Source of the DNA: Pseudonocardia autotrophica
GTDB taxonomy: Bacteria > Actinomycetota > Actinomycetes > Mycobacteriales > Pseudonocardiaceae
Direction: 5' to 3'
Assembly (NCBI RefSeq): GCF_000717175.1
Contig: NZ_JNYD01000004.1
Coordinates: 372,001-436,000, forward strand
Length of the DNA: 64,000 nt
This document shows positions 23,352-31,625 of this stretch, in pieces. The first letter of the stretch is position 1. Each line of letters begins with the position of its first letter. Under the pieces are notes generated by a model. That model was not told where the DNA came from, searched no databases, and saw nothing but the letters and a program-made list of their open reading frames with translations. A program made the position numbers and the translations under genes.

Positions 23352-24593
23352 TCAGGGTGCCGCAGGGACCTCCACCGGCAGCGGCGCGGGCGCCGCCGAC
23401 TCGGATTCCGACGGCGCGGGCGCCTCGGTGCTCGGCGGAGCCGCCGGGTCCGAGCTCGACGGCGGCGCGCTCGGGTCCGTGGTCGGCGTGGTGGACTGCG
23501 TCGGCGGGGCGGGGACGCCCGGCTTCGGCGTGGTGGTCGCGGGCGGCGCGGGCTGGTCGCCGACGGTCACGGCGCCCTTCACCGGACCGGTCACCGGCGC
23601 GAACCCGCTGCGGTCCGGCAGCAGCGCCGCCAGGTTGCAGTTGACCTTGCGGGTGCCCGCGTTCCAGGAGTCCTCGGTGATGTTGTCCCAGTAGACGGTG
23701 AGCTTCTTGTCCGTGATGACCTGCGGGCCGCCGGCGTACTCGCCCGCGATCCGGCTGCACTCGGGCTGCAGGAACCCGTCCTGGTCGCCGACCGCGGGGA
23801 AGCCCTCCGGGAACTTCTGGGACAGGTCGACGACGCCGACCGTCTCCACCGCGTGCGGCCCCGCGCAGTCCGTGGGGTCGCCGACCCGCGGCCCGTCGAT
23901 CGCCAGGCAGGTCCCGGGCTCGTACACCCCGGACTGGTCCTGGTCGGCGGCCTTGCCGGTCAGCGGGTAGAGCGCGCCGGAGCGCGAGGCGCTCTGCACG
24001 CCGCAGCGCAGCTCGCGGTCGCCCTCGTCCCACTTCTTCTGCGACGGCTTGAGGGCGCCCACCCGGAACTTGCCGTTGGGGTCGAACTTGCCGCCCAGGT
24101 ACTGCAGGACGACCGGGGTGCACCGCTCGTTGACGAGCTGGCGCATCGTCGCGTCGTCCGGCAGGGCCTGCTGGTCGGCGAGCTGGACCGTGCCCGACTG
24201 CTCGAACAGGTGCGGCTGCGCGCAGTCGACGACCGCGGTGTCCGCGGCGTCGGCGCGGGCCCAGTTCAGGCAGGTGCCGGGGGTGGTCGGCGGCGGCGGG
24301 ATGTCCTGGACGTCCGCCGAGGTGCCGTTGGGCGAGGGCAGCGCGGCCAGCGAGCCGAGCACCGGCACGGTGGCGCCGGCGACGGTGTCGAGCGTGGCCA
24401 CGCCGAGCATCACCCCGGCGCCCACGAGTACGGCCGCGACGATCCGCCGCGCCTGGCGGCGGCCCGGCAGGCGCGCACCCCGGCGGGGTGGCGCGGGCGG
24501 GCTCGTCCGCGGGGAGCGGGCCGGGCGGTCGGCGACGGCGAGGGGGGAGCGGCCGCCGGACGGGGTGGGGAGCTCGTCCATGTCGGCGACCAT
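23352..24593 (-). CDS. Septum_form-domain membrane protein
   Basis: A 413-residue protein with a short cytoplasmic N terminus, one membrane helix (about 50-72: RRIVAAVLVGAGVMLGVAT) and a large extracytoplasmic part. Two cysteine-containing repeats of the Septum_form type (PF13845) follow, each with a GTCL and DC..PH pattern: PGTCLNWARADAADTAVVDC and PGTCLAIDGPRVGDPTDC. A Pro/Ser/Thr-rich tail ends the protein. A longer reading from 24797 is rejected because the extra codons are Arg/Pro-rich noise in the divergent promoter region; ATG 24593 is taken. It is co-encoded with the zincin. Confidence 0.82.
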   Translation of the reverse strand: MVADMDELPTPSGGRSPLAVADRPARSPRTSPPAPPRRGARLPGRRQARRIVAAVLVGAGVMLGVATLDTVAGATVPVLGSLAALPSPNGTSADVQDIPPPPTTPGTCLNWARADAADTAVVDCAQPHLFEQSGTVQLADQQALPDDATMRQLVNERCTPVVLQYLGGKFDPNGKFRVGALKPSQKKWDEGDRELRCGVQSASRSGALYPLTGKAADQDQSGVYEPGTCLAIDGPRVGDPTDCAGPHAVETVGVVDLSQKFPEGFPAVGDQDGFLQPECSRIAGEYAGGPQVITDKKLTVYWDNITEDSWNAGTRKVNCNLAALLPDRSGFAPVTGPVKGAVTVGDQPAPPATTTPKPGVPAPPTQSTTPTTDPSAPPSSSDPAAPPSTEAPAPSESESAAPAPLPVEVPAAP

Positions 24594-24716
24594 CTTGCCG
24601 TCCCCGTCCGGGCGACCCCGATCCGGTGCCGCCGTCGCTCGGTCATCGGTCGGGCGTGTGCTGCGAGGTGTCGCCGGGGGACGACGAGGAACCCCGATCC
24701 GGTGATCCTGCGCGAC

Positions 24717-24728
24717 GGGAGGCCTCCC
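24717..24728. promoter_or_regulatory. 12-bp palindrome in the divergent region 24594-24838
   Basis: GGGAGGCCTCCC is perfectly symmetric. It lies between the divergent Septum_form and YgiB-like genes. Nothing else recognisable is seen in these 245 nt apart from a TACGGT near 24813 and a GGGGTGGA before ATG 24839. Confidence 0.3.
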
Positions 24729-24838
24729 GGGTCGGGTGAACGGTGTCACGATCTTGGTCGGGTCGATACCGAGCCGAGACCGAGGGCGGTTCCGCACGTC
24801 CGCCCCGACCGGATACGGTGCGCGGCGGGGGTGGACGC

Positions 24839-25504
24839 ATGACGGAGAACGACGGCCGGGACCAGCCCGGGCCGCCGGACGAGACCGGGGAGACCCGGCC
24901 CGTCGAGAGGGTCCGCGGGCGCATGGCGCAGCAGGACGCCTCCACCACGCCCCGTGAACCCACCCTCGCCGAGAAGCGCGCCCGCGAGCAGGGCGCCCGC
25001 CGCCGTGCCGAGGAGGCCCGGCAGGCGGAGGAGGACGCCGGGCGCCGGAAGAAGCGCAAGCGGATCCTCATCGGCTCCGGCGTCGTGGTCGGCGTGGTCG
25101 CGCTGATCGCCGTCGGGTACGCCGTGGCCTCGGACGACGAGGAGGTCGAGGCCCGCTGCGTCGACGAGAACAACGTGGTCGTCGACGACGCGAACTGCGT
25201 GACCCCCGCCTCGGCCAGCAACAACACCTACTACGGCGGTGGCGGCTTCTTCCCGATCTTCATCGGGACCGGCGGCCGCCAGTACCACTACAACTACGGC
25301 GGCACGGGCAACATCGGCCAGGTCGCCACCGGCGGGACCACGACCGTGCCCCAGAACGGGACCGTCCGCACGCCCTCGGGCAAGACGATCTCGCGCGGCG
25401 GCCTCGGCGTGAGCAACGGCGGTTCGTCCTCCGGCGGGTCGAAGGGCACGTCGGGCGGGTCCTCGTCGTCGGGCGGGAAGTCCGGCGGAAGCAGCGGGAG
25501 CTGA
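24839..25504 (+). CDS. Small membrane protein of a YgiB/YjfM-like module
   Basis: A 221-residue protein. A charged, coiled-coil-like stretch (about 40-75, rich in Arg/Glu/Lys) precedes one membrane helix (about 77-98). The outer part begins with a CVDENNVVVDDANC segment holding two cysteines, then a Gly/Tyr/Asn-rich region, and a long Gly/Ser/Lys tail. The cysteine segment and placement before a glutathionylspermidine-synthase-like gene resemble DUF1190 (YgiB, YjfM) proteins of enterobacteria. ATG 24839 has GGGGTGGA upstream. It is only 3 nt from the ATP-grasp gene, so the two are one unit. Confidence 0.7.
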   Translation: MTENDGRDQPGPPDETGETRPVERVRGRMAQQDASTTPREPTLAEKRAREQGARRRAEEARQAEEDAGRRKKRKRILIGSGVVVGVVALIAVGYAVASDDEEVEARCVDENNVVVDDANCVTPASASNNTYYGGGGFFPIFIGTGGRQYHYNYGGTGNIGQVATGGTTTVPQNGTVRTPSGKTISRGGLGVSNGGSSSGGSKGTSGGSSSSGGKSGGSSGS

Positions 25505-25507
25505 GCG

Positions 25508-26674
25508 GTGCGCCGTGAACGCGGGGCCGCGCGCCCCGGCTGGCAGCAGATCGTCCGCGACCAGGGGCTGGTGTACGACGCCCCGGGGCGGGACCGGAAC
25601 GGGCTGGCGCGTCCCTACTGGGACGAGTCGGTGCACTACGTCTTCGAGATGGACGAGATCCTCTCCCTCGAGGCGGACGTCGAGCTGCTGCACTCGATGT
25701 GCCTGGAGGCAGTCGACCACATCGTCACCACCGAGCGGTTCCGCGACTTCGCCCTGCCCGAGTGGGCGTGGGAGAAGGTCGCGGCCTCGTGGAAGCGGCA
25801 CGACCCGCACGTCTATGGCCGCTTCGACCTGCGCTACGACGGCTCCGGCCCGGCCAAGCTGCTGGAGTACAACGCAGACACCCCGACCACGCTGCTCGAG
25901 GCGTCGATCCTTCAGTGGTACTGGCTCAAGGACACCCACCCGGACGACGACCAGTGGAACTCGCTGCACGAGCGCCTGGTCGAGCGGTGGGGCGAGATCA
26001 AGGGCACGCTGCCGGGCTCCGAGGTCCACTTCACCTGGTCCGGCGGCGACTCCACCGGCGAGGACCACGTGACCGTCGGGTACCTGCAGGAGACCGCGGC
26101 GGAGGCCGGCCTCGACACGGTGGGCCTGCGCATCGAGGACCTCGGCTGGGACGTCGACCTCGACCGCTTCGTCGACCTCGCCGAGGCGTCGATCGCCACG
26201 GTGTTCAAGCTCTACCCCTGGGAGTGGATCCTCGCCGAGGAGTTCGGCAAGCACGTCGTGCGCAGCCTGCCCGAGACGCTCTGGCTCGAGCCGCTGTGGA
26301 AGACGCTGCTGTCGAACAAGGCGATCCTCGCCGTGCTGTGGGAGATGTACCCCGGGCACCCGAACCTGCTGCCCGCGTACCTGCACGACCCGGGCCTGCT
26401 CACGGAGTACGTGCGCAAGCCGCTGCTGGGCCGCGAGGGCGCGAACGTCGACATCGTCTCGCCCGGCTCGCAGGTCTCGACCGGCGGCGTGTACGGCGAG
26501 GAGGGCTACGTCTACCAGCTCTTCGACCCGCTGCCCGAGTTCGACGGCTTCCGGCCCGCGCTGGGCGCGTGGATCGTGGGCGACGGCTCGGCCGGCCTCG
26601 GCATCCGCGAGACCGCCGGACTGGTGACGGACGACGGCGCCGCGTTCGTGCCGCACCGCATCCCCGAGGACTGA
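25508..26674 (+). CDS. Glutathionylspermidine-synthase-like ATP-grasp enzyme (YgiC/YjfC-type)
   Basis: A 388-residue protein of the GSP_synth family. Visible features include YWDESVHYVFEMDEI near the N terminus, RFDLRYDG, KLLEYNADTPTTLLE (about 118-132), the C-terminal KPLLGREGANV and GYVYQLFDPLP. These match the ATP-grasp C-N ligase domain of glutathionylspermidine synthase without its amidase domain. Actinobacteria lack glutathionylspermidine, so the ligated substrates are probably different; peptide or protein modification at the membrane has been proposed for the family. The start GTG 25508 immediately follows the stop of the membrane-protein gene. Confidence 0.88.
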   Translation: MRRERGAARPGWQQIVRDQGLVYDAPGRDRNGLARPYWDESVHYVFEMDEILSLEADVELLHSMCLEAVDHIVTTERFRDFALPEWAWEKVAASWKRHDPHVYGRFDLRYDGSGPAKLLEYNADTPTTLLEASILQWYWLKDTHPDDDQWNSLHERLVERWGEIKGTLPGSEVHFTWSGGDSTGEDHVTVGYLQETAAEAGLDTVGLRIEDLGWDVDLDRFVDLAEASIATVFKLYPWEWILAEEFGKHVVRSLPETLWLEPLWKTLLSNKAILAVLWEMYPGHPNLLPAYLHDPGLLTEYVRKPLLGREGANVDIVSPGSQVSTGGVYGEEGYVYQLFDPLPEFDGFRPALGAWIVGDGSAGLGIRETAGLVTDDGAAFVPHRIPED

Positions 26675-26722
26675 TCCTCGCCCCGCACCCCGCTCCCCGT
26701 CCCCTTCCTCCCGGAGGACCCC

Positions 26723-27169
26723 ATGACCCTCGCCCTCGATGCGGTGTACTTCGCGAACATCGGCCGTGGCGTCGGCGCGATCCTGCTCTACGCGCTGCTC
26801 GGCGCGCTGCTCATGCTCATCGGCTTCTGGGCCATCGACATCACCACACCCGGCAAGCTGAACCGGCTGGTCCGCGACGGCCGCCCGGGCGCGGTGCTGG
26901 TGACCGCCGCCGGGATGATCTCGATGGCGTTCATCGTGGTCGTGGCGATCTGGAGCGCCTCGGGCCTGCTGGCCGAGGGGCTGCTCGCGGCCCTGATCTT
27001 CGGCCTGGTCGGGATCATCGCGCAGGTCGCGGCGGTGCGGCTGCTGGAGTGGGTCACCGGCATCCGGATCGGCGAGGTGCTGGCGGCCGACGAGCTCAAC
27101 GCCGAGGCATGGGTGGTCGCGGCCGCGCACGTGGCGCTCGGCCTCGTGGTGGCCGTCGCGATCATCTGA
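26723..27169 (+). CDS. DUF350 membrane protein (YjfL-like)
   Basis: A 148-residue protein with four membrane helices and the duplicated DUF350 layout: a first pair of helices with LLIGFWAIDITTPGKL and a second with NAEAWVVAAAHVALGLVVAVAII. DUF350 genes habitually accompany YjfC/YgiC-type ATP-grasp genes, as here. CGGAGGA lies 8 nt before ATG 26723. It is the last gene of the module and converges on an HhH-GPD gene 6 nt away. Confidence 0.88.
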   Translation: MTLALDAVYFANIGRGVGAILLYALLGALLMLIGFWAIDITTPGKLNRLVRDGRPGAVLVTAAGMISMAFIVVVAIWSASGLLAEGLLAALIFGLVGIIAQVAAVRLLEWVTGIRIGEVLAADELNAEAWVVAAAHVALGLVVAVAII

Positions 27170-27175
27170 GCCGGG

Positions 27176-27820
27176 TCACGCGTCCTCGCGCACCTTCGCG
27201 ACGACGTCCTTCGCCAGCGCCGCGCGGGTCAGCGCGGCCGCGAGGTGCGCGAGCCTGTCGTCGGGGACGAGCGCGGCGAGGTCGTCGGGATCGGTCGGCA
27301 GGCCCAGGCGTTCGGCGCCCTGCCGCGCCTTGCCGTCGAGGGCCGGACGCAGCTCGGGCCACACGGCCTGGGCCTCGCGGCAGAAGATGTCCGCGCCGGT
27401 CGGCCCGAGCCGGGGGAACTCCGTGAGCAGCTCGCGGAGGTGGGCCGGGTCGCCGCGGCCCTCCTCGCGCAGCCGCCGCAGGTCGCCCTTCCACCGGTCG
27501 AGCAGCAGCTCGGCGCCCTCGCCGAGGGCGGTCGCGGTGCTCTCGTCGTAGCGCGTGTAGTGGGCGCGGCCGAGGGCGTCGACGCGGTCCTGCCAGCTCG
27601 CGTCGCGCATCTTCTCGGGCGTGCCCATGCCGGAGCGGACGAGCTCGTGCGCCGCGCCGACGGCGATGTCCGCCCGGATGCGGGTCGAGAGCAGCACCGC
27701 GAGCACCAGCAGCCGGTACAGCGGTGCGGGGGTGTCCTTGAGCGTGATCCCGGCCTGCTCGGCGTAGGTCTCGCCGGCCTCGTCGAGCAGCGCGGTCACG
27801 GTGTCCTGAGGCGTGCTCAT
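27176..27820 (-). CDS. HhH-GPD superfamily base-excision DNA repair protein (EndoIII-like)
   Basis: A 214-residue protein with the layout of endonuclease III relatives. It begins TVTALLDEAGETYAEQAG, has a helical core LYRLLVLAVLLSTRIRADIAV, and a helix-hairpin-helix region FPRLGPTGADIFCREAQAVW with the GxG turn. The C-terminal four-cysteine iron-sulfur cluster of EndoIII is absent, as in many actinobacterial members. It probably recognises damaged bases, but the catalytic Lys/Asp pair was not assigned with certainty. The start ATG 27820 overlaps the stop of the FUSC gene upstream. Confidence 0.78.
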   Translation of the reverse strand: MSTPQDTVTALLDEAGETYAEQAGITLKDTPAPLYRLLVLAVLLSTRIRADIAVGAAHELVRSGMGTPEKMRDASWQDRVDALGRAHYTRYDESTATALGEGAELLLDRWKGDLRRLREEGRGDPAHLRELLTEFPRLGPTGADIFCREAQAVWPELRPALDGKARQGAERLGLPTDPDDLAALVPDDRLAHLAAALTRAALAKDVVAKVREDA

Positions 27821-28848
27821 CCCTCCGGGTACCCGGCGCGGCGGGCCCGTGCACGGCCGCGCAGGCCCAGGACGGCCAGCGCCACCAGCACCCCGACCAC
27901 CGTGGCGACGAGCCGGTCGGTGAGCAGGGTCGCGGTGTCGGCCGGATGCATCGTCGTGCCGACGACCAGCGCGAGCGGCGTGATGAGCAGCAGCGCGATC
28001 GCGTAGTTCCGCATCACCAGCAGCTCCGCCCCGGTCTGCAGCACCACCGCCGTGACGACGATCGCCCACCCCGGCAGGTGCAGGGCCAGCAGGACCGCGG
28101 CGACGGCCAGCCCGCCCAGCGTGCCGCCGATGCGCATCACGCCCCGGGTCACCCGGGCCCGGGAGCCCGGCACGGACAGCGGGACGACGGCCGCGACCAG
28201 CGCCCAGTACAGGTGCTCCACCCCGAGCAGCACCGCGAGCGGCGCGGTGACCGCGCAGGTCAGCAGCACCTCGAGCACGATCTCCCGGCGCACGGCCTCG
28301 CGCAGTGGGACCGCGACCAGCGGCGCCCGCCGCCGGACGTGCCCGGGCAGCAGCGCGCCGGCGCTCCCGACGAGCACTGCGAACCCCGCCGAGCCCGCGG
28401 CGACGGACACGACCTGCAACGACGCGGCGAGACCGAGCGGAGGGGCGCCGGCGAACGCGCCGGCCGCGAACACGAAGAACAGCGGCCCGCCCGGCTTCCA
28501 GCCGACCACCTCGCCGCCGATCGTGCCGGCGACGGCCACCCCCACCAGGGCGAGCAGCGCGAGCCAGGGGGAGGCGGGCAGGTGCGCGGCGAGCAGCCCG
28601 ACGGCCACGCTCGCGACCAGCCCGAGGCCGGTGACCGCCTGCACCCCCGTCCGCGCCGGGACCGTCAGGTTCCGGCCGTAGATGGCGGCGAAGGCGCCGA
28701 AGGTGGCCGCCCCGAGCAGGTCCAGCCGGCCCAGCGCGAGCAGCACCAGCATCGGGACGCCCACCGAGATCCCGCACCGCAGCGCGGGCCGGTGCGCCCC
28801 GGCGTGGGCCTCGAAGCGGACCAGTTCACGGACCAGCGTCCCCTGCAC
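27817..28848 (-). CDS. FUSC-family membrane protein (aromatic acid exporter-like)
   Basis: A 343-residue protein with two clusters of hydrophobic helices (about 20-165 and 190-330) separated by a charged stretch PLREAVRREI, the half-size FUSC_2/AaeB-like architecture. Motifs typical of the family include FGAFAAIYGRN early and HLYWALVAAVVPLS in the second half. GTG 28848 is selected because AAAGGAG lies 5 nt upstream; the in-frame GTG 28863 precedes that ribosome site. Divergence from a MarR gene with two shared operator-like repeats suggests ligand-induced efflux of an organic acid. Confidence 0.82.
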   Translation of the reverse strand: MQGTLVRELVRFEAHAGAHRPALRCGISVGVPMLVLLALGRLDLLGAATFGAFAAIYGRNLTVPARTGVQAVTGLGLVASVAVGLLAAHLPASPWLALLALVGVAVAGTIGGEVVGWKPGGPLFFVFAAGAFAGAPPLGLAASLQVVSVAAGSAGFAVLVGSAGALLPGHVRRRAPLVAVPLREAVRREIVLEVLLTCAVTAPLAVLLGVEHLYWALVAAVVPLSVPGSRARVTRGVMRIGGTLGGLAVAAVLLALHLPGWAIVVTAVVLQTGAELLVMRNYAIALLLITPLALVVGTTMHPADTATLLTDRLVATVVGVLVALAVLGLRGRARARRAGYPEG

Positions 28849-28858
28849 GCATACTCCT

Positions 28859-28891
28859 TTCACCGGTGTAGCAATTTACTTCACGGGTGTA
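28859..28891. promoter_or_regulatory. Paired MarR operator candidates
   Basis: Two copies of TTCACSGGTGTA (28859-28870 and 28880-28891) lie exactly 21 bp, about two helical turns, apart in the 58-bp gap between FUSC and MarR genes. Each holds a CACSGGTG core, which is palindromic in the first copy. The spacing would put two dimers on one DNA face. Confidence 0.6.
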
Positions 28892-28906
28892 CGAAAGGGG
28901 AAGCCG

Positions 28907-29398
28907 ATGACGGCGAACCGTGACGCGATCGACGAGATCCGGGCGGTCTGGGCGGACCGGCGCCCTGACCTGGACACCGAGCCCATCGCCGTCGTCGGGC
29001 GGATCCTGCGGGCCGCGCGGTTCCTCCAGCAGGCGGCCGACGACTGGCTGGCCGACGCCGGCGTGACCCGCGCCGAGTTCGACGTCCTCAGCCAGCTGCG
29101 CCGCAACGACGCCCCGCTGCGTCCCGGAGACCTCACCGCCGGGGTGGTGGGCTCGCCGGCCGCGACCACCAAGCGGCTGCACAAGCTCACCGCCGCGGGC
29201 CTGGTCACCCGCACCCCGGACCCCGACGACGCCCGCGCCGCCCGGGTCGCGCTGACCCCGTCGGGTGAACGCCTGGTCGACGAGGTCCTCCCGCGCCAGC
29301 TCGCCGCCGAGGCCGAGCTGCTCGAGGCCCTCACCCCGGCCCAGCGCGAGTCGCTGGCCGCGTTGCTCCGGACGGCGCTGCTGGCCTGGGAACCGTGA
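28907..29398 (+). CDS. MarR-family transcriptional regulator
   Basis: A 163-residue winged-helix protein. The DNA-binding part (about 55-120) includes FDVLSQLRRND, a VGSPAATTKRLHKLTAAGLV helix-turn-helix and the wing TPDPDDARAARVALT. ATG 28907 has AAAGGGGA upstream. Its likely targets are itself and the divergent FUSC exporter gene, through the repeats at 28859-28891. Confidence 0.88.
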   Translation: MTANRDAIDEIRAVWADRRPDLDTEPIAVVGRILRAARFLQQAADDWLADAGVTRAEFDVLSQLRRNDAPLRPGDLTAGVVGSPAATTKRLHKLTAAGLVTRTPDPDDARAARVALTPSGERLVDEVLPRQLAAEAELLEALTPAQRESLAALLRTALLAWEP

Positions 29399-29434
29399 GC
29401 GGCAACTGCCCCTAGAGGGGCGCCCGCCACTCAC
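29395..29434. terminator. Nested hairpin between convergent MarR and glycosyltransferase genes
   Basis: Outer arms GTGAGCGGC (29395-29403) and GCCACTCAC (29426-29434) pair with one C-A mismatch. Inside, GCCCCT-AG-AGGGGC forms a second stem. The left arm overlaps the MarR stop. The outer arms and CTGCCCCT core resemble those of the hairpin at 22955. Confidence 0.6.
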
Positions 29435-29462
29435 CACCACGGATGAGCAGCGGAAACGAGCC

Positions 29463-30584
29463 TCAGCCGAGGGCGGCCACGTCCGGCACCCGGGCCTCGG
29501 GCGGCGGCATCGCCTCCAGCTCGGTCCGGACCTCGCGGGCGTTGGCGGCCAGCTCGCCGTCGGCGACCAGCCGGCGCAGCGCCTCGGCGGTCACCTTCCC
29601 GGACAGGCCCGCCCCGCGCCGCGCGATGAGCTCGGCGTTGTGCCGCCGGTCCCCGGCCCCGGGCACCGCGAGCTGCGGGATCCCGGCGGACAGCGCGCCC
29701 ATCGCGGTGCCCGAACCGCCGTGGTGGACGATCGCCGCGCAGAGCGGCATGACGTCGACCAGCGGCACCCACCCGACCGTCCGGACCCGGTCCACGTCGC
29801 GCGCCCGGCGCTCGATCCGCGGCTCCGGTCGGACCAGCACGATCTCGGCGTCGACCTCCGCCGCGGCGGCCAGCGCACCCGGCATGGGGTCGGCACCCGG
29901 GCCGGGCGCCGTGCTGCGCGAGACCAGGATGCGCGGCCGGTCCGCCGCGTCCGACGGCACCCGCAGCCAGGCCGGGATCTCCCCGCCGCCGCGCTGCACC
30001 GGCCGCATCGGCAGCCCGGTCCGCTCGCCGACGACGCTGCGCGGCGCCGTCGTCAGCACCACCTCGGGGGGCGGGAGCCCGCGATCCTCCAGCCCGTGCC
30101 GGCGCAGGGCGCGCCGCATGATCTTCGACTCCGACGTGACCCGGACCAGCGACGGCCCGTCGAACAGCGAGTTCTCCAGCAGCACCGTGGGCAGGTCGTA
30201 CCGGGCCGCGGCGACGGCGGCGGCGACCGCGAGCGGCTCGTGGACCACGACGTCGGGCCGCCACTGCTCGACGACGGTCACCAGCCCGTCCGTGAGCTCC
30301 TCGTTCACGGCCCCGAACAGCCGGGCCACCATCCGGGTGCCCGCGGTGCCGGCCAGCTCGGCGCGGGCGTCGAGGGGATGGGCGGCCATGCTCCGCGCGG
30401 CGATCCGGGCGAACGAGAGGTCCCGCGCGATGTCGATCACCGGAAGGTCGCCCGTGTCGGCGCCCATCGCGTCCCCGCCGGTGGCGACGAGCACGTCGTG
30501 CCCCGCCTCCCACAGCGCCTCACCGAGGGGCAGCATCGGCAGCAGGTGCCCGGTGAGCGGCGCCGACACCAGCAGCACGCGCAT
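29463..30584 (-). CDS. GT1-family glycosyltransferase (MGT-like)
   Basis: A 373-residue GT-B fold enzyme of the UGT/macrolide-glycosyltransferase type. It opens with LLVSAPLTGHLLPMLPLGEAL, quoted in part, the acceptor-side motif with its catalytic His. The nucleotide-sugar motif is VHHGGSGTAMGALSAGIPQL near residue 300. Natural substrates are usually small aglycones, lipids or polyketides, and no biosynthetic genes for these are adjacent. ATG 30584 lies 6 nt after a TAGCGT hexamer. It stands alone on its strand. Confidence 0.86.
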   Translation of the reverse strand: MRVLLVSAPLTGHLLPMLPLGEALWEAGHDVLVATGGDAMGADTGDLPVIDIARDLSFARIAARSMAAHPLDARAELAGTAGTRMVARLFGAVNEELTDGLVTVVEQWRPDVVVHEPLAVAAAVAAARYDLPTVLLENSLFDGPSLVRVTSESKIMRRALRRHGLEDRGLPPPEVVLTTAPRSVVGERTGLPMRPVQRGGGEIPAWLRVPSDAADRPRILVSRSTAPGPGADPMPGALAAAAEVDAEIVLVRPEPRIERRARDVDRVRTVGWVPLVDVMPLCAAIVHHGGSGTAMGALSAGIPQLAVPGAGDRRHNAELIARRGAGLSGKVTAEALRRLVADGELAANAREVRTELEAMPPPEARVPDVAALG

Positions 30585-30590
30585 AGGCGC

Positions 30591-30596
30591 ACGCTA
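30591..30596 (-). promoter_or_regulatory. -10 hexamer TAGCGT of the GT1 gene
   Basis: TAGCGT on the minus strand with a 6-nt spacer to ATG 30584. Confidence 0.5.
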
Positions 30597-30660
30597 TCCC
30601 GGAGATCGCGTCGGCCGCTGCCCGTACGCTGGGGGCGTGTCCGGGTGGATGGTGTAGTCA

Positions 30661-31485
30661 ATGGAGGCCCCACGCCTCGTGGCGACGGACGTCGACGGCA
30701 CCCTGCTCGGCGAGGACCACGAGGTCAGCCCCCGCACCGCGGCCGTGGTCGGCAGGCTGGTCGCCCGCGGTGTCCCGTTCGTCCTGGTGACCGGGCGCCC
30801 GCCGCGCTGGATCCCGCCCGTGGCGACGCAGCTCGGCGTGGTCCGGTACGCGGTCTGCGCCAACGGCGCGGTGCTCTACGACGTCGAGGCCGACCGGATC
30901 GTCGGCTCCCGCCCCCTGCACCCGGAGGACCTCACCCGGCTCGAGCTGGCCGTCGCCGAGGCCCTGCCGGGTGCCACCCTCGGGGTGGAGCGGGTGGGCG
31001 AGCACGCGTTCGACGACCAGGTGGCCCAGTTCGTCGCCGAACCTGACTACGAGCACGCCTGGCCGGGGGGCGGGCCCCCGACCGAGGAGCGCGACCGGCT
31101 GCTGTCCCACCCCGCGGTGAAGCTGCTCGTCCGAGCCAAGGGGATGTCGAGCGACGCCATGGCCGCCGCGCTGGAACCGCTGGTCGGCGACACCGTCGAC
31201 ATCACCTTCTCGCACCCGGGCGGGCTGATCGAGGTGGCGCCGGCGGGCGTCTCGAAGGCCACCGGACTGCTCGACCTCATGGAGCGCACGCCGGAGTTCG
31301 CGGGCATCCGGGCGGACGAGGTCGTCGCGTTCGGCGACATGCCCAACGACCTGGCGATGCTGCGGTGGGCCGGGCACGGGGTGGCGATGGGCAACGCGCA
31401 CCCGGAGGTCGTCGCGGCGGCGGACGAGACCACCGCGACCAACGTCGACGACGGTGTCGCGCTGGTCCTCGAGCGGTGGTTCTGA
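30661..31485 (+). CDS. HAD-superfamily phosphatase, Cof type
   Basis: A 274-residue phosphatase. The nucleophile motif is ATDVDGTLLG (Asp10 and Asp12), motif II is VLVTGRPP, the Lys is in APAGVSKATGL, and motif IV is GDMPNDLAML. This matches the Cof/IIB subfamily acting on sugar phosphates or nucleotides. As I recall, a Cof-like HAD gene (Rv3813c) also lies beside glf and glfT2 in mycobacteria, so it may be a conserved neighbour of the cell-wall locus. No strong ribosome site precedes ATG 30661. Confidence 0.88.
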   Translation: MEAPRLVATDVDGTLLGEDHEVSPRTAAVVGRLVARGVPFVLVTGRPPRWIPPVATQLGVVRYAVCANGAVLYDVEADRIVGSRPLHPEDLTRLELAVAEALPGATLGVERVGEHAFDDQVAQFVAEPDYEHAWPGGGPPTEERDRLLSHPAVKLLVRAKGMSSDAMAAALEPLVGDTVDITFSHPGGLIEVAPAGVSKATGLLDLMERTPEFAGIRADEVVAFGDMPNDLAMLRWAGHGVAMGNAHPEVVAAADETTATNVDDGVALVLERWF

Positions 31486-31625
31486 CCCGGGGCTGACCAG
31501 CGGGGACGATCCGCCCCGGCACGCCGGACCGGGGAGCCGGGGGCTGACGCGTAGCATGGCTGCGCCGTACACCCCGCAGATCGGCGCCCGCGGAAACCCC
31601 GCCGCGAGCGCGAGGAGGCCTGCCC

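Noticed and set aside
24594..24797. N-terminal extension of the Septum_form protein
   Set aside because: The extra 68 codons are Arg/Pro-rich, lie in the divergent promoter region, and add nothing to the domain; ATG 24593 is preferred.
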